Assembly (NCBI GenBank): GCA_964651495.1 | Contig: CAZYWP010000005.1 | Location: 1-55,200, forward strand | DNA: 55,200 nt | Source: CAZNVB01 sp964651495 | GTDB taxonomy: Bacteria > Acidobacteriota > Aminicenantia > Aminicenantales > UBA8522 | Reading direction: 5' to 3' | Shown: positions 9,574-18,290 of the stretch, piece after piece | Layout: each line of letters begins with the position of its first letter | How positions within the stretch are numbered: the stretch's first letter is position 1 | Program-made: the position numbers and the translations under genes | The notes under the pieces: model-generated | Told to the model about the DNA's origin: nothing | Databases searched by the model: none | What the model saw: the letters and a program-made list of their open reading frames with translations, nothing else

Positions 9574-10545
9574 TCACGCGGGCTTCAGGGCAAAAATGGG
9601 GTTCAACTCGGCGGCCAGCCGCCGCAGCCTGGCGTCTTCCTCCGGGCTGAGCGGCGAAAACCGGTGGGCCAGCTCGAGCGCTTTTCTGAACAGCCGGGCA
9701 TCGCCCGGCGGGACGGCCGCAGTTACAGGCTGGGAGAGCGTGAAGCGGAGCGAGAGGCCGGCTTCCTCCGAGTCGAGGATCGGCTGATACCAGCACTTGG
9801 GCCACTCTTTTCTCATGTCCTTGTCCGGCCAGGCCTGCCGGGCCAGGGCTTTCAAGGCCAGGATCCCCATCTTTTTTTCTCTGGCCGCGGCGATGACCTG
9901 CGGGCCGAAATCGGATTTGTAAAAACAGGCAAAATTGACCGGGAAGAGGATGGTGTCGAAATCGAACCGCTTCATCGCCAGAAGGGCGTCCTCGGCGGAG
10001 TGGGCGGAGAACCCGATGAACCGGATTTTCCCTTCCTTTTTGGCCTGGAGAAAGGTCTCGATGGCTCCGTTCGGCCCGAGTGCTTGGTCGACATCATCTG
10101 TTTTCGAGATGGCATGGAGCTGGTAGAGGTCGAAGTGATCGGTCTGGAGCTTGAGCAGGGACTGATGGAGCTCCTCCTCTGCGCCCGCCCGGTCCCTTTT
10201 GAGCGTCTTGCAGGCGAGGAAGACGTTCTTCCGGTGGGGCTTGAGCGCCGGTCCCATCCGGTCTTCGGCGTTGCCGTAGCTCGGCGCCACGTCAAAATAG
10301 TTGACCCCGTGCTCGACCGCTTCGCGGACGATCCGGTTGGCGACTTCCTGCTCTTCGTTGGCCAGGACGAGCCCCCCGAGCCCGATGATGGAAAGGGACT
10401 CTCCGGTGCTGCCGAGCGGCCGACGGGGAAGTTTCTCCCCTGCCGCTTCGCCCAGGAAGGCCGGCCGGGAACCTTTCCGGCGCCCGGCGCCCGAGACACT
10501 CAGAAGACCTGCCGAAAAAGCCTGCAGAAATTTTCGTCTTTCCAT
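9574..10545 (-). CDS. Tat-exported aldo/keto reductase
   Basis: NAD(P)H-dependent aldo/keto reductase family protein (323 residues). The catalytic tetrad is visible: Asp and Tyr in FDVAPSYG, Lys in ACKT, His in YQLHAI. The N-terminus MERRKFLQAF matches the twin-arginine signal (RRxFLQ) and is followed by a weakly hydrophobic AGLLS stretch, so the protein is likely folded and loaded with cofactor before export. This is common among predicted periplasmic oxidoreductases of Acidobacteriota and Planctomycetes. The C-terminal section is rich in charged residues. It opens the 10.5-2.1 kb minus-strand operon. Substrate unknown. Confidence 0.9.
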   Translation of the reverse strand: MERRKFLQAFSAGLLSVSGAGRRKGSRPAFLGEAAGEKLPRRPLGSTGESLSIIGLGGLVLANEEQEVANRIVREAVEHGVNYFDVAPSYGNAEDRMGPALKPHRKNVFLACKTLKRDRAGAEEELHQSLLKLQTDHFDLYQLHAISKTDDVDQALGPNGAIETFLQAKKEGKIRFIGFSAHSAEDALLAMKRFDFDTILFPVNFACFYKSDFGPQVIAAAREKKMGILALKALARQAWPDKDMRKEWPKCWYQPILDSEEAGLSLRFTLSQPVTAAVPPGDARLFRKALELAHRFSPLSPEEDARLRRLAAELNPIFALKPA

Positions 10546-10569
10546 TTTCTCTCCAAAGCTCAGAAGGGC

Positions 10570-10599
10570 ATTCTACCAAAACTCCGCTGATGAGGACAA
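10570..10599 (-). promoter_or_regulatory. Sigma70-type promoter for the reductase/M20/permease/GH38 operon
   Basis: On the minus strand, TTGTCC (10599-10594), an 18-base spacer and TAGAAT (10575-10570) precede the aldo/keto reductase ATG by about 25 bases; GGAGAG lies in between. Confidence 0.45.
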
Positions 10600-10900
10600 G
10601 AAAAGCAAACAGGCTGGACCCCAATGCATCCACGATCAATCTCATGAGTGGGTGACCGTCACGCTGGGACACTCTATTGTAGCGGAAAATGCCCGGGCCG
10701 GAAAAGCGAATTTTAGGCCCACCAACTCCGCCCTCCCGGGCCGCCGCCCGGTCGGTTCGCGCCTGCGGGACTCCGTCCTGGGCGATAGGACTGCCCGGAA
10801 CCGGTCAAGAGGCTCCGGGAAGCACTGAGATCTCTAGGGCCCGAACGGAGCTCAGTTCAGAACGCAAACCCTAAATAATGTATATTCGGGGGGTCATCTT
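10600..10900. other. GC-rich non-coding region with inverted repeats
   Basis: No gene is seen here. Inverted repeats include GTGACCGTCAC at about 10651-10661, GTCCT/AGGAC around the loop GGGCGAT near 10776-10792, and outer CGGTTC/GAACCG arms near 10753 and 10799 that would enclose it. The stretch could be a structured RNA or a decayed repeat; no known family is recognised. Confidence 0.35.
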
Positions 10901-10905
10901 CGAGT

Positions 10906-10922
10906 TTGGCACGATTCTTGAA
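10906..10922 (+). promoter_or_regulatory. Candidate sigma54 (-24/-12) promoter
   Basis: TTGGCACGATTCTTGAA matches the sigma54 pattern (TGGCACG, then TTGC) with the obligatory GG to GC spacing of ten bases; the only key deviation is GA in place of GC at -12. The expected start would be near 10933, giving a leader of about 110 bases ahead of the beta-barrel gene. Confidence 0.5.
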
Positions 10923-11045
10923 TTAGTCGGTTTTGAGGCACCGAGCTAAAAATCATACCGGTGCGATCTTGTCTCTCTGAGCCGACGGAGTCCCGGGTTG
11001 CGCTCCGAATTCTGCGGCGGCTCCAGAGATGGAATAGGAGGAGGA

Positions 11046-11609
11046 ATGATGAAACGATGGCTGATTCGAACCTTATGTCTTGGCTTGCTTACGCTACCCA
11101 TGGCCCCTCTCTTCGGGCAGAACGGCTTCTACCTGGGGCTGCAGGCAGGGCTTTCCAACGAGAATCCGAGCGTAGACAAGATCAAATTTGACAGGAACTC
11201 GGCTTTCCTCTACGGCGGCCAAGTCGGATTCCGGATTCATTCGCTGGCCATCGAGGGCCGGTTCTTCCGGGCAGACCATGAGCTGCTCTCCCCAGACCCT
11301 CGGCTGGATAACTATGATGGACTCGGACTCAATTACTATTATCTCGGCGCCAACGCCAAGCTCGGGATCCCCCTGGCAATCATCTATCCATACTTGACTG
11401 TTGGGTACGGGCTCTATGCCGCCAAAGTCGAGGACATTGGCGATGAATCCACAGCATCCTTCAGCGTGGGTGGGGGCGTTGAGCTGACACTGGGTAAAGT
11501 CGGGCTTTTCGCGGAACTTCTGTATATCGATTTTTCGGTTGACCTCACGGGGAAGAGCTGGGACTTCGGCGGAATGAACGTGCACGCCGGCCTCAACTTT
11601 CATTTCTGA
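11046..11609 (+). CDS. Outer-membrane beta-barrel protein
   Basis: A protein of about 187 residues with a signal peptide (MMKRWLIRTLCLGLLTLPM...FGQ) and alternating hydrophobic/polar strands typical of small 8-strand barrels of the OmpX/OprF-N/opacity type. The last residues (GLNFHF) end in an aromatic Phe, as expected for BAM-recognised barrels. I start at 11046/11049 because AGGAGGAGGA lies immediately before; a longer frame from 10998 would add a non-signal leader. Function may be adhesion, a porin or a structural role. A sigma54-like promoter upstream suggests conditional expression. Confidence 0.85.
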   Translation: MMKRWLIRTLCLGLLTLPMAPLFGQNGFYLGLQAGLSNENPSVDKIKFDRNSAFLYGGQVGFRIHSLAIEGRFFRADHELLSPDPRLDNYDGLGLNYYYLGANAKLGIPLAIIYPYLTVGYGLYAAKVEDIGDESTASFSVGGGVELTLGKVGLFAELLYIDFSVDLTGKSWDFGGMNVHAGLNFHF

Positions 11610-11648
11610 CCGACGGTGCGGATGAAAGAGCGGCCTCCGGTCAAATTC

Positions 11649-11807
11649 AGGCGCGGGCGCTGAGGCCGAGCGGGGTGACGACCATCTCCAGGAACTTCTG
11701 GCATTCTGCGCCGACCGGGCAGAACTTCTTAATTTCTTTAGTCCCCATCTGCGCATTGGCGTAAAGCTTGAGGCCGTGGAAGCGCTCGAGCTGCCGCGCC
11801 CGGGCGC
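11649..11807 (-). pseudogene. Relic fragment of comM (C-terminal part)
   Basis: This 159-base segment aligns without gaps to 12544-12702 inside the intact comM gene, with about 16 mismatches by eye (about 90% identity). In the minus-strand comM frame it stays open over the whole match, corresponding to about residues 416-468 of ComM, with about five amino acid changes, then hits TGA where homology stops. No start or ATPase domain accompanies it, so it is a dead duplication or recombination scar. Confidence 0.85.
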
Positions 11808-11814
11808 CTTAATT

Positions 11815-12427
11815 GAAGGCTCAAATGCTTTGTTCAGAATCCCGTATCTTAGATTATGTGTATTCCCTCAAATGTCTTCTCTATGAGGAAATCTTATGCT
11901 TCAGCTCCAGTTATTCCTCTGGTAGCCATATTTGCATATGACTTCTGGCCTCGGCTCTCCTCTTTCTCGTTTATTTTCGTCTTATTATTTATTTGGATTC
12001 CATTCCTCGGAAATCCCGTTTTCTGATATTCTAACCCCTAAGATGAGTTCTTCGCCTCTAAAAATATAGGAATAACAAGCTCGTAAATTACTGCGCAATT
12101 CATTAATAGCCATCTCTTTTGCGGACAACAAATGATCAGCGCTTATACGATTGATTTCTAAATCTCCAGGATTAAAAAATTTAATGTTATATATTGCGAT
12201 TTTTGCCTCTTTTTTTTTCAAAAGCTATTTTATATCAGTTTTTCAATTGTCATGTCAAAATTTGCTGGCGATTTACAAACGACCATAAACTTCTTCGGCA
12301 AGCTTCTTGGACTGTTGATAGATCACAACTATGACCTCATGCTGCCCGAGGAGGAAAAACACCCAAGGAGCGATTTCAGGGAAAGGCTGGGCTCAAAGTG
12401 TAAACAACTATGTTCAGTCCCACATTA
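11815..12427. other. AT-rich island between comM fragment and comM
   Basis: Base composition drops sharply compared with both sides. Apart from the possible small gene at 11985-12221 and a doubtful plus-strand frame at 12252-12434, nothing is recognised. The composition and the adjacent gene fragment suggest foreign or decaying DNA. Confidence 0.5.
11985..12221 (-). CDS. Possible small hypothetical protein in AT-rich island
   Basis: A 78-residue frame starting with TTG, without a convincing ribosome-binding site. The product is charged and mixed alpha/beta in appearance (segments such as ISADHLLSAKEMAINELRSN and GEELILGVRISENG). No family is recognised. Codon use is AT-rich, unlike neighbouring genes, so it may be a recent arrival or a chance frame. 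Confidence 0.3.
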   Translation of the reverse strand: MKKKEAKIAIYNIKFFNPGDLEINRISADHLLSAKEMAINELRSNLRACYSYIFRGEELILGVRISENGISEEWNPNK

Positions 12428-13948
12428 TCAATAGTACCGGTCGATCATCCGGTACTGGATGGCTTCGGAGATGTGGGTGGGCGTGATGTCCGGCTCCCCG
12501 GCGAGGTCGGCGATAGTGCGGGCAACTTTAAGGATGCGGTCGTAGGCGCGGGCGCTGAGGCCGAGCCGCGTCACGGCCATCTCCAGGAGCTTCTGACATT
12601 CGACGCCGACCGGGCAGAATTTCTTAATTTCTTTAGTCCCCATCTGGGCGTTGGCGTAGAGCTTAAGGCCGCGGAAGCGCTCGAGCTGCCTTGCCCGGGC
12701 GCGGCTCACCCGCTCGCGGATTTTCTCCGATCCCTCCCCTTCCCCCTTCGAAACGATATCCCTGAATTTCACTTGAGGCATCTCAACCTGAATATCGATC
12801 CTGTCGAGGAGAGGGCCGGAAATCTTGGCATAATAGCGGCTTCGCTGAGCGTCCGTGCAATCGACCTCGGACCGGGCCAGCCCGCGGAACACATCCTCGC
12901 AGGGGTTCATGGCCGCGACCAGCATGAAAGACGAGGGAAAACTGACGCTCATCGACACCCGCGAAACAAGGACTCTGCCGTCCTCGAGGGGCTGTCTCAG
13001 GTCCTCCAGGACCTGGCGGCGGAATTCGGGGAGTTCGTCAAGGAACAAAACGCCGTTGTGAGCATAGCTGACCTCGCCGGGACGCGGGACCACTCCGCCG
13101 CCGATCAGACCGGCATCGGTGATCGTATGATGGGGAGAGCGAAACGGCCGCCCGTAGATCGCCCCCCTATCCTTGAGCAAACCGGCTGCGCTGTAAATTT
13201 GTGTCACCTCGATGATCTCCTCAAAGGTCATCGGAGGAAGGATGGAGGGAAGCCTCTTCGCCAGCATAGTTTTGCCGGCGCCCGGAGGGCCGATAAGCAG
13301 GATGTTGTGGGAGCCGGCCGCCGCCACCTCCAGGGCGCGCTTAGCGTGCTGCTGTCCTTTCACTTCGGCAAAGTCACCGTCATACGGCGGGGCCGTGAGA
13401 AGAGCGTCCAGGGAATAAGGACACGAAGGAATGCTTTCCGGCTCGTTGAGCAGCCGGTTGACCTGGACAAGATTCTCCAGGCCGTAGACCTCGAGGCCCC
13501 GGACCAGGGCGGCTTCTTTCTCGTTCTCTTTGGGGACGACGATCGCTCTGAATCCCTTTCCCTGGGCCAGGAGCGCGGCCGGGAGGATCCCCCGGACAGG
13601 CTTTAACCGCCCGTCGAGGGCCACTTCGCCCAGGAATAAGTAATCCTTGAGTCTCTCCTGGGGGATGACCCCGAGAAAAGCCAGCAGGCCGATGCTGATG
13701 GGGAGGTCGAACGCCGAACCCTCCTTGCGCCGGTCGGCCGGGGCCAGGTTGATCGTCAATTTTCGAGCGGGGAATTCAAACCCGCAGTTCTTGAGGGCCG
13801 CCCGGACGCGCTCCTTGCTTTCCCGGATGGCCGCATCCGGAAGCCCGACCGTGACAAAACCGGGAAGGCCGCCGGAGATGTCCACCTCGACCTCGACGAG
13901 ATAGGCCTCGATTCCGAGCAGGGCGGCGCTTGAGATTTTGACGAGCAT
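12428..13948 (-). CDS. comM: ComM/YifB-family Mg-chelatase-like AAA+ ATPase
   Basis: Hexameric AAA+ helicase of the ComM (YifB) family, which promotes branch migration during natural transformation in species where it has been studied. The 506-residue length is normal. The N-terminal Lon-protease-like/ChlI domain spans about 1-170 (start MLVKISSAALLGIEA typical), Walker A GPPGAGKT is at about 220-227, and the Walker B-like LFLDELPEF follows, then a C-terminal domain ending in the family-typical IADLAGEPDITPTHISEAIQYR. The ATG at 13948 gives the canonical N-terminus. A relic of its C-terminal part lies downstream at 11649-11807. Confidence 0.96.
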   Translation of the reverse strand: MLVKISSAALLGIEAYLVEVEVDISGGLPGFVTVGLPDAAIRESKERVRAALKNCGFEFPARKLTINLAPADRRKEGSAFDLPISIGLLAFLGVIPQERLKDYLFLGEVALDGRLKPVRGILPAALLAQGKGFRAIVVPKENEKEAALVRGLEVYGLENLVQVNRLLNEPESIPSCPYSLDALLTAPPYDGDFAEVKGQQHAKRALEVAAAGSHNILLIGPPGAGKTMLAKRLPSILPPMTFEEIIEVTQIYSAAGLLKDRGAIYGRPFRSPHHTITDAGLIGGGVVPRPGEVSYAHNGVLFLDELPEFRRQVLEDLRQPLEDGRVLVSRVSMSVSFPSSFMLVAAMNPCEDVFRGLARSEVDCTDAQRSRYYAKISGPLLDRIDIQVEMPQVKFRDIVSKGEGEGSEKIRERVSRARARQLERFRGLKLYANAQMGTKEIKKFCPVGVECQKLLEMAVTRLGLSARAYDRILKVARTIADLAGEPDITPTHISEAIQYRMIDRYY

Positions 13949-14093
13949 GTCCGGCTAAAGGTAAAGACGCCGCCCCCACCGCTTTTTATCACTCTAAAGG
14001 TTGGTTTTTTTCCCCGCCTTCACAATCAAAACATCCTTCGAGAAAAAATGCCTGGTCCTTTCTCCCGTTAATTCAAAGGCTCTAAATTCCAGT

Positions 14094-15263
14094 TCAGTTA
14101 GCGAAATAGCCCACCCGGTGGGTGATCCGGTAATGATTCCCTTTAACTTTGATTGTGATATTCTTGAATTTCTTATCGGCCTTATAATCTCTGGGCTGAT
14201 AATACAGCAAATAATAATTCTCAGAGGCTTCTGTCGCCTTGCGCAAGGCGGATTCGATGTTGGCAGTGCTCTCCATGATTCCTCCCGTGGCGCGCGCGAC
14301 CTCCCGAAAAGCACTGTAGATATCTTCGGATTGCTCCGTCATGGTCACGCCTTGAGCCGGCATCATGTCTGTGATTTCTACCCCGGCAGCCTGCGCCGGC
14401 GCCTTCGTTATGAAAAGGAAGTGGGCGGCGATCGATGAATCCGAAAATGCCTTTCTGACGACGTCGACGTCAAACGTGATATCCCGTTTAAAAAAATGCA
14501 TCAAACTCATCATCTTATAACTTGCCAAGCCCATAATCCTCTTGGCATCGAGTTTTGGAATCATCTCTTTCTGGTAAAACAGGAACACGTGCTTCTGACC
14601 TTCCCTTTTTTTTAAATAAGAGGCGAAATCTAAAAGGCGCTTTTGATCGATAAACCTCATCTGTTCGAGCCTGTCCAGGAACACCTGATATAACTCATCA
14701 GGATCGCCAGCGACCCAGAGGGGATCCTGAGCGCTTAAAATAGACCTAAGATCTCTGATGATTTGCAGATACTCCGACCCTCCCATAACGATATCATGGC
14801 GGAGTTTTTCTAAAAGCTGATCCCTGACTTTTTCCCCGCCAAGAGCGGCCAGCGAATTCCCCTTCAATTTATAAGACTTTAAAGGAGTATAGATTTCCAG
14901 GGTATCCTCGGCCAGGAACACATCTCTAAAAAAATAGTCCATGGCCTTCCGGATTTCCGGGACATATTCGATCATTTGAAAAAGGAAGACGAATTGCCGC
15001 TGCACCGGAGGGGAAAATGTTTTAGGGCCTTCCTCTCGTTCGATTTTCGCCTTCTTGATTAAATAAACTGCCGCGACAGTCTGAGGTTTTCCATCCTCAT
15101 AGACTTCAAAGTCGTCAATCTTTAAATCATCGACAAATTTATCGCCTTGATAGACGCGGACGGGGACAGAGATATTGACTACGGTAACGTCATGGGAAAG
15201 TTCTTGAGAAAATAAGACGGCGCTAAAGACAATGATCCCCACCAAAAAGATTCTTTTTTTCAT
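14094..15263 (-). CDS. Exported VWFA-related protein (paralogue 1)
   Basis: A 389-residue secreted protein of the VWFA-related family abundant in Acidobacteriota. Signal peptide MKKRIFLVGIIVFSAVLFS, then a conserved segment with VNISVPVRVYQGDKFVDDL and FEVYEDGKPQ, then an alpha/beta region resembling a von Willebrand A fold. The C-terminus ENYYLLYYQPRDYKADKKF...THRVGYFAN is shared with the gene at 34218-35393. I prefer ATG 15263 over the upstream TTG because it starts the signal peptide directly. Function is unknown; such proteins are thought to mediate surface interactions. Confidence 0.85.
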   Translation of the reverse strand: MKKRIFLVGIIVFSAVLFSQELSHDVTVVNISVPVRVYQGDKFVDDLKIDDFEVYEDGKPQTVAAVYLIKKAKIEREEGPKTFSPPVQRQFVFLFQMIEYVPEIRKAMDYFFRDVFLAEDTLEIYTPLKSYKLKGNSLAALGGEKVRDQLLEKLRHDIVMGGSEYLQIIRDLRSILSAQDPLWVAGDPDELYQVFLDRLEQMRFIDQKRLLDFASYLKKREGQKHVFLFYQKEMIPKLDAKRIMGLASYKMMSLMHFFKRDITFDVDVVRKAFSDSSIAAHFLFITKAPAQAAGVEITDMMPAQGVTMTEQSEDIYSAFREVARATGGIMESTANIESALRKATEASENYYLLYYQPRDYKADKKFKNITIKVKGNHYRITHRVGYFAN

Positions 15264-15363
15264 CCCATCTTTCAATCGCTTTTGGCCCTTTTTCTGCCTT
15301 TAGAAACGTCTTTTTTGCTGCGATGATAAAGTGGCCGATTGCCTAACGTTATCTGCTTCTTAG

Positions 15364-15392
15364 ATTAAGATCTTTACAGAACAAAATGTCAA
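15364..15392 (-). promoter_or_regulatory. Candidate sigma70 promoter for VWFA gene 1
   Basis: Minus strand TTGACA (15392-15387), 17-base spacer, CTTAAT (15369-15364). The -35 is perfect and the -10 weak. It lies about 100 bases ahead of the VWFA start, next to the repeat at 15453. Confidence 0.4.
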
Positions 15393-15452
15393 TCATCGAG
15401 TTCGTTCACGGAAGCATTTCTGTTCGTGTGGAGTAATGAAATGGTGAGTAAC

Positions 15453-15688
15453 GAGGACGGGTGGCATGGCGCCAGTCCCCGCAACGCCCGGAGCGCAGGG
15501 GACCCCTCTCTTGACGGGTGCGGAGCGAGGAGATGGAGGGGGTTCCCAGGGGGCATACCCCCTGGGTCGCAGGATTCTTGTCCGAGAAGGGGAGGCAGTG
15601 AGCTTGGCGAACGTTGGAAGGGGGAAAGTGAAGCTTTCTCCCTCCAAGCGAGGACGGACGGGGACGCGCCATGACAGGACCCGTTCTC
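15453..15688. repeat. MITE-like intergenic repeat, long copy (236 bp)
   Basis: The ends are imperfect terminal inverted repeats: left GAGGACGGGT then CATGGCGCC and GTCCCCG; right (reverse complement) GAGAACGGGT then CATGGCGC and GTCCCCG. The same ends, inverted in the chromosome, bound the copy at 24586-24692. The interior holds a perfect 9-bp hairpin CCCAGGGGG-CATA-CCCCCTGGG and a second stem near 15628-15650 (GGGGAAAG with CTTTCTCCC). No transposase is present. It looks like a non-autonomous mobile element or structured repeat. Confidence 0.65.
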
Positions 15689-15719
15689 ATCGCATAAATA
15701 GAAATGGTTCCGAATTCAC

Positions 15720-18155
15720 TCAGCGAAAGCGGCAGGAAATTCGGACGAAGATGCCGAGGAACCGTTTATCTTTACTATTCCGATCTATTTCGTATGGAAA
15801 AAAGCCGCTGCTCTCCTCCACCTCGAGAGCATAAAGGCAACGCCCTTTCCAGCGGACGCCGCGCGGCGAGGTCACACGCAGAACCGTTGGGCTGCTCGAC
15901 GCCGCGGCCCGCTCGATTTTCTGTTGCGCAGTCGCAAGCCGGATCCTCGTCTCCCCTTCGACCGGGCTGGAGAGCGTGAGCAAAAATTCGGAGACCGGCT
16001 TGACCGTCTGGACGACCAGAAACGCGCGGCTCGACCCCTTGACCCAGAACCCGCCGGCCTCTGCTCCATAGCTGTCTCCGTCCTGGGGAAATACGGCGGT
16101 ATTCCCGTCCTCCAGTCGAAATCCGTCGATGAGACGGACATCGCAGAACCGATAAGCCGTGACTAATGCGCCGAGGACGATGACGAGCGCGACATCAGAG
16201 AAGAACGCCAGACGACGGTGCTCCTGGCTATCCTTCCGCCCGGTTCTCCGCCAGAACAGAGTGATCCCCAGGACCGCGGGGATCCAGAAGGCCAACGGAA
16301 CCCAATTTCTGAGCTCCGCCGCCCGGGCGGAGAGCGAAGGAACGAGCTTGGTCCAGTCAACCGCAATGTTGCTCAAACCGGACAGAAATTTGCTGCTCAT
16401 CTCGCCGTCCCTGTCGAACGAGAGCGAGGAAAGGCCTTCGTGGTAGAGCAACCTGGGGTTTCGGACGGCGAAAAAAGTCAAAATCAGGCCGGCGGCAAGC
16501 AGGGCCGCGCCGATGACCCGCCCGGCGCGGCTGGGCACGATAGTGAATGCCCAGGCCAGGAACAACCCCATCACCCAGAGGACCGGAAGAAGCGGCCGGC
16601 CGGGCGGACAGTACCCTCCCCAGTACGGCGTGAAAGAGCAGAACAGCCAAAAAACGGCCAGGAGAGCGAAAAGGATGCCGGACTCCCTCGGGCGGCTCTT
16701 GCGGAGTGCCAGGAACCCGGCCAGGCTGAGAATATAAATGGGAGCAAAGACCATAAACCCCGCCCGCTGATCGAAGAGGAGTCCGAAGAACCGCCGTCCG
16801 AAGTCCACGACATTGGCCGCAAGAATCCGGGAGAGGGAGAAATCCCGGGCAGCGGCGGTTCCCAAGTAAACGCTTTTGGGCGAGAGGCTGCCGAATGACG
16901 ACAATAAAAAATAGAGAAAAAATGCGGCCGACGCGAAAAGCGGCGCGAAGAGGGCCGCCGCCCCGCGCAGACTCCTCCGGCCCGACTGGAAAAAGAGGAC
17001 AAGGATGACCAGGAAAGCCGTCAGCGCCAGGATGAGATATTTCAAGGCGAACCAGGGCAAGAGGCCCATTCCGAGCCCCGCCCAAAACAAATTCCGGGTG
17101 GACAGCCGCTTCTTCAGGACCAACTCCAGCGTTATCCATATCAAAATCAAGGCCGCCGGGATTTCGGGATAAATCAGATGAGAATAGAAAATCAGCGGAG
17201 CGGTGAAGCTGAAAATGATCCAGGCGGTCAGAGCGACAGAATTCCTTTTTGTCAGCTCCCGGACGGAAAGGAAGAAACCGAGGCCGAGCAGGGCGGCTAA
17301 AAGGCAAACCGGCAGACGGATGAAAAAGACCAGGACATCTTTTCGCTCGACGGCCCGACCGGTCAGACGGGAGAGGATGCCCCCCGCTTTTTCGCCCGCC
17401 GCATAGAAGGGGACGATCAGGAGGGGGAGGCCGGGAAAGTGCTTGGAGAAAAGGTATTTCTCCCCTTTCCGGCCGGGATAGGCATGCGGCTCCAGGCGGC
17501 CGCGGTAAAAATCCTCATAATTCCGGTCGAGATAGTCATTAAAGAGGTTGATATCGCCGTCGGCCAGGAGGCTCCTGGCCACGAGGACGTAGTGGGGCTC
17601 ATCTCCGGTCAAGGGCTGGGCCGGGACCACGAGACCGGAATTATAAACCGTGTAGACGCTCAGAGTGATCAGGAAGACGGCAAGGGGAAGCCGGCGGCCG
17701 GCGGTCTTTCCGCCGTCTAACCTGTCCTTCATCTGAGCCGGCAGAGTCCGGCGCGAGGGAATCCATTCGACCCGCATCAGAAAGACGGCCTGAAGGACAA
17801 GAAATCCCAGGGCTGAAACAAGGATGAGCGCGGGGTCGATATCGTTGAGATAGACAAAAGACTGGAGAAACGTCAGGGACAGAAAAAGTAAAGGTGATAA
17901 GGAGAGGGCCAGCGATTTCCTCAGCTCGCTCCGCGGCGCCCCCGTCTTCGATTCCAGGAACCGGGCATAGAGATCCACCGCTTTGAGAATGAGCGCCGCC
18001 GCAACAAGGACGATTCCCCCCAGAACCGGCCAGGCCCAGGCGAGCGGCCTTCCCGCCTCCCGCCATGGGTCCAGGATAAGACTGCGCCAGAGAAAAGAGG
18101 ACAGCGCCAGAATCTCCAACCCTAAAAGAAGACGATCTGTTTGCTTTCTCTTCAC
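15720..18155 (-). CDS. GT-C-type integral membrane glycosyltransferase
   Basis: An 811-residue protein with about 12-14 hydrophobic segments and a soluble C-terminal part, fitting the GT-C fold (ArnT/PMT/GT39-like) that transfers sugars from lipid-phosphate donors on the outer face of the inner membrane. The acidic motif GDEPHYVLVARSLL in the first external loop (about residues 185-200) fits the catalytic Asp-Glu pair of this group. The start is GTG. The C-terminal 150 residues look like a beta-rich periplasmic domain. It follows the MglA-like gene on the same strand, at the downstream end of the glycan locus. Donor and acceptor unknown. Confidence 0.8.
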   Translation of the reverse strand: MKRKQTDRLLLGLEILALSSFLWRSLILDPWREAGRPLAWAWPVLGGIVLVAAALILKAVDLYARFLESKTGAPRSELRKSLALSLSPLLFLSLTFLQSFVYLNDIDPALILVSALGFLVLQAVFLMRVEWIPSRRTLPAQMKDRLDGGKTAGRRLPLAVFLITLSVYTVYNSGLVVPAQPLTGDEPHYVLVARSLLADGDINLFNDYLDRNYEDFYRGRLEPHAYPGRKGEKYLFSKHFPGLPLLIVPFYAAGEKAGGILSRLTGRAVERKDVLVFFIRLPVCLLAALLGLGFFLSVRELTKRNSVALTAWIIFSFTAPLIFYSHLIYPEIPAALILIWITLELVLKKRLSTRNLFWAGLGMGLLPWFALKYLILALTAFLVILVLFFQSGRRSLRGAAALFAPLFASAAFFLYFLLSSFGSLSPKSVYLGTAAARDFSLSRILAANVVDFGRRFFGLLFDQRAGFMVFAPIYILSLAGFLALRKSRPRESGILFALLAVFWLFCSFTPYWGGYCPPGRPLLPVLWVMGLFLAWAFTIVPSRAGRVIGAALLAAGLILTFFAVRNPRLLYHEGLSSLSFDRDGEMSSKFLSGLSNIAVDWTKLVPSLSARAAELRNWVPLAFWIPAVLGITLFWRRTGRKDSQEHRRLAFFSDVALVIVLGALVTAYRFCDVRLIDGFRLEDGNTAVFPQDGDSYGAEAGGFWVKGSSRAFLVVQTVKPVSEFLLTLSSPVEGETRIRLATAQQKIERAAASSSPTVLRVTSPRGVRWKGRCLYALEVEESSGFFPYEIDRNSKDKRFLGIFVRISCRFR

Positions 18156-18290
18156 GAGGTGACAGCCCGCCTCTTCAATTCGGGCGACAATGTCAATTTT
18201 CCATTATTTTACGCCAAAAAAGAAAGAATTGGCTAATTGGTATTGTGTCCTGAAAACTGCCGGGAAGTGGATACTGCGTCTCGAGACCCA

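Noticed and set aside
12252..12434. Small plus-strand frame of 60 codons
   Set aside because: No ribosome site, ends inside comM, no motif.
13994..14314. Minus-strand frame overlapping the end of VWFA gene 1
   Set aside because: Other frame of a clear gene; no start signal.
15393..15647. Minus-strand frame of 84 codons in the repeat
   Set aside because: Pro/Arg-rich translation of a structured repeat; not conserved in the short copy.
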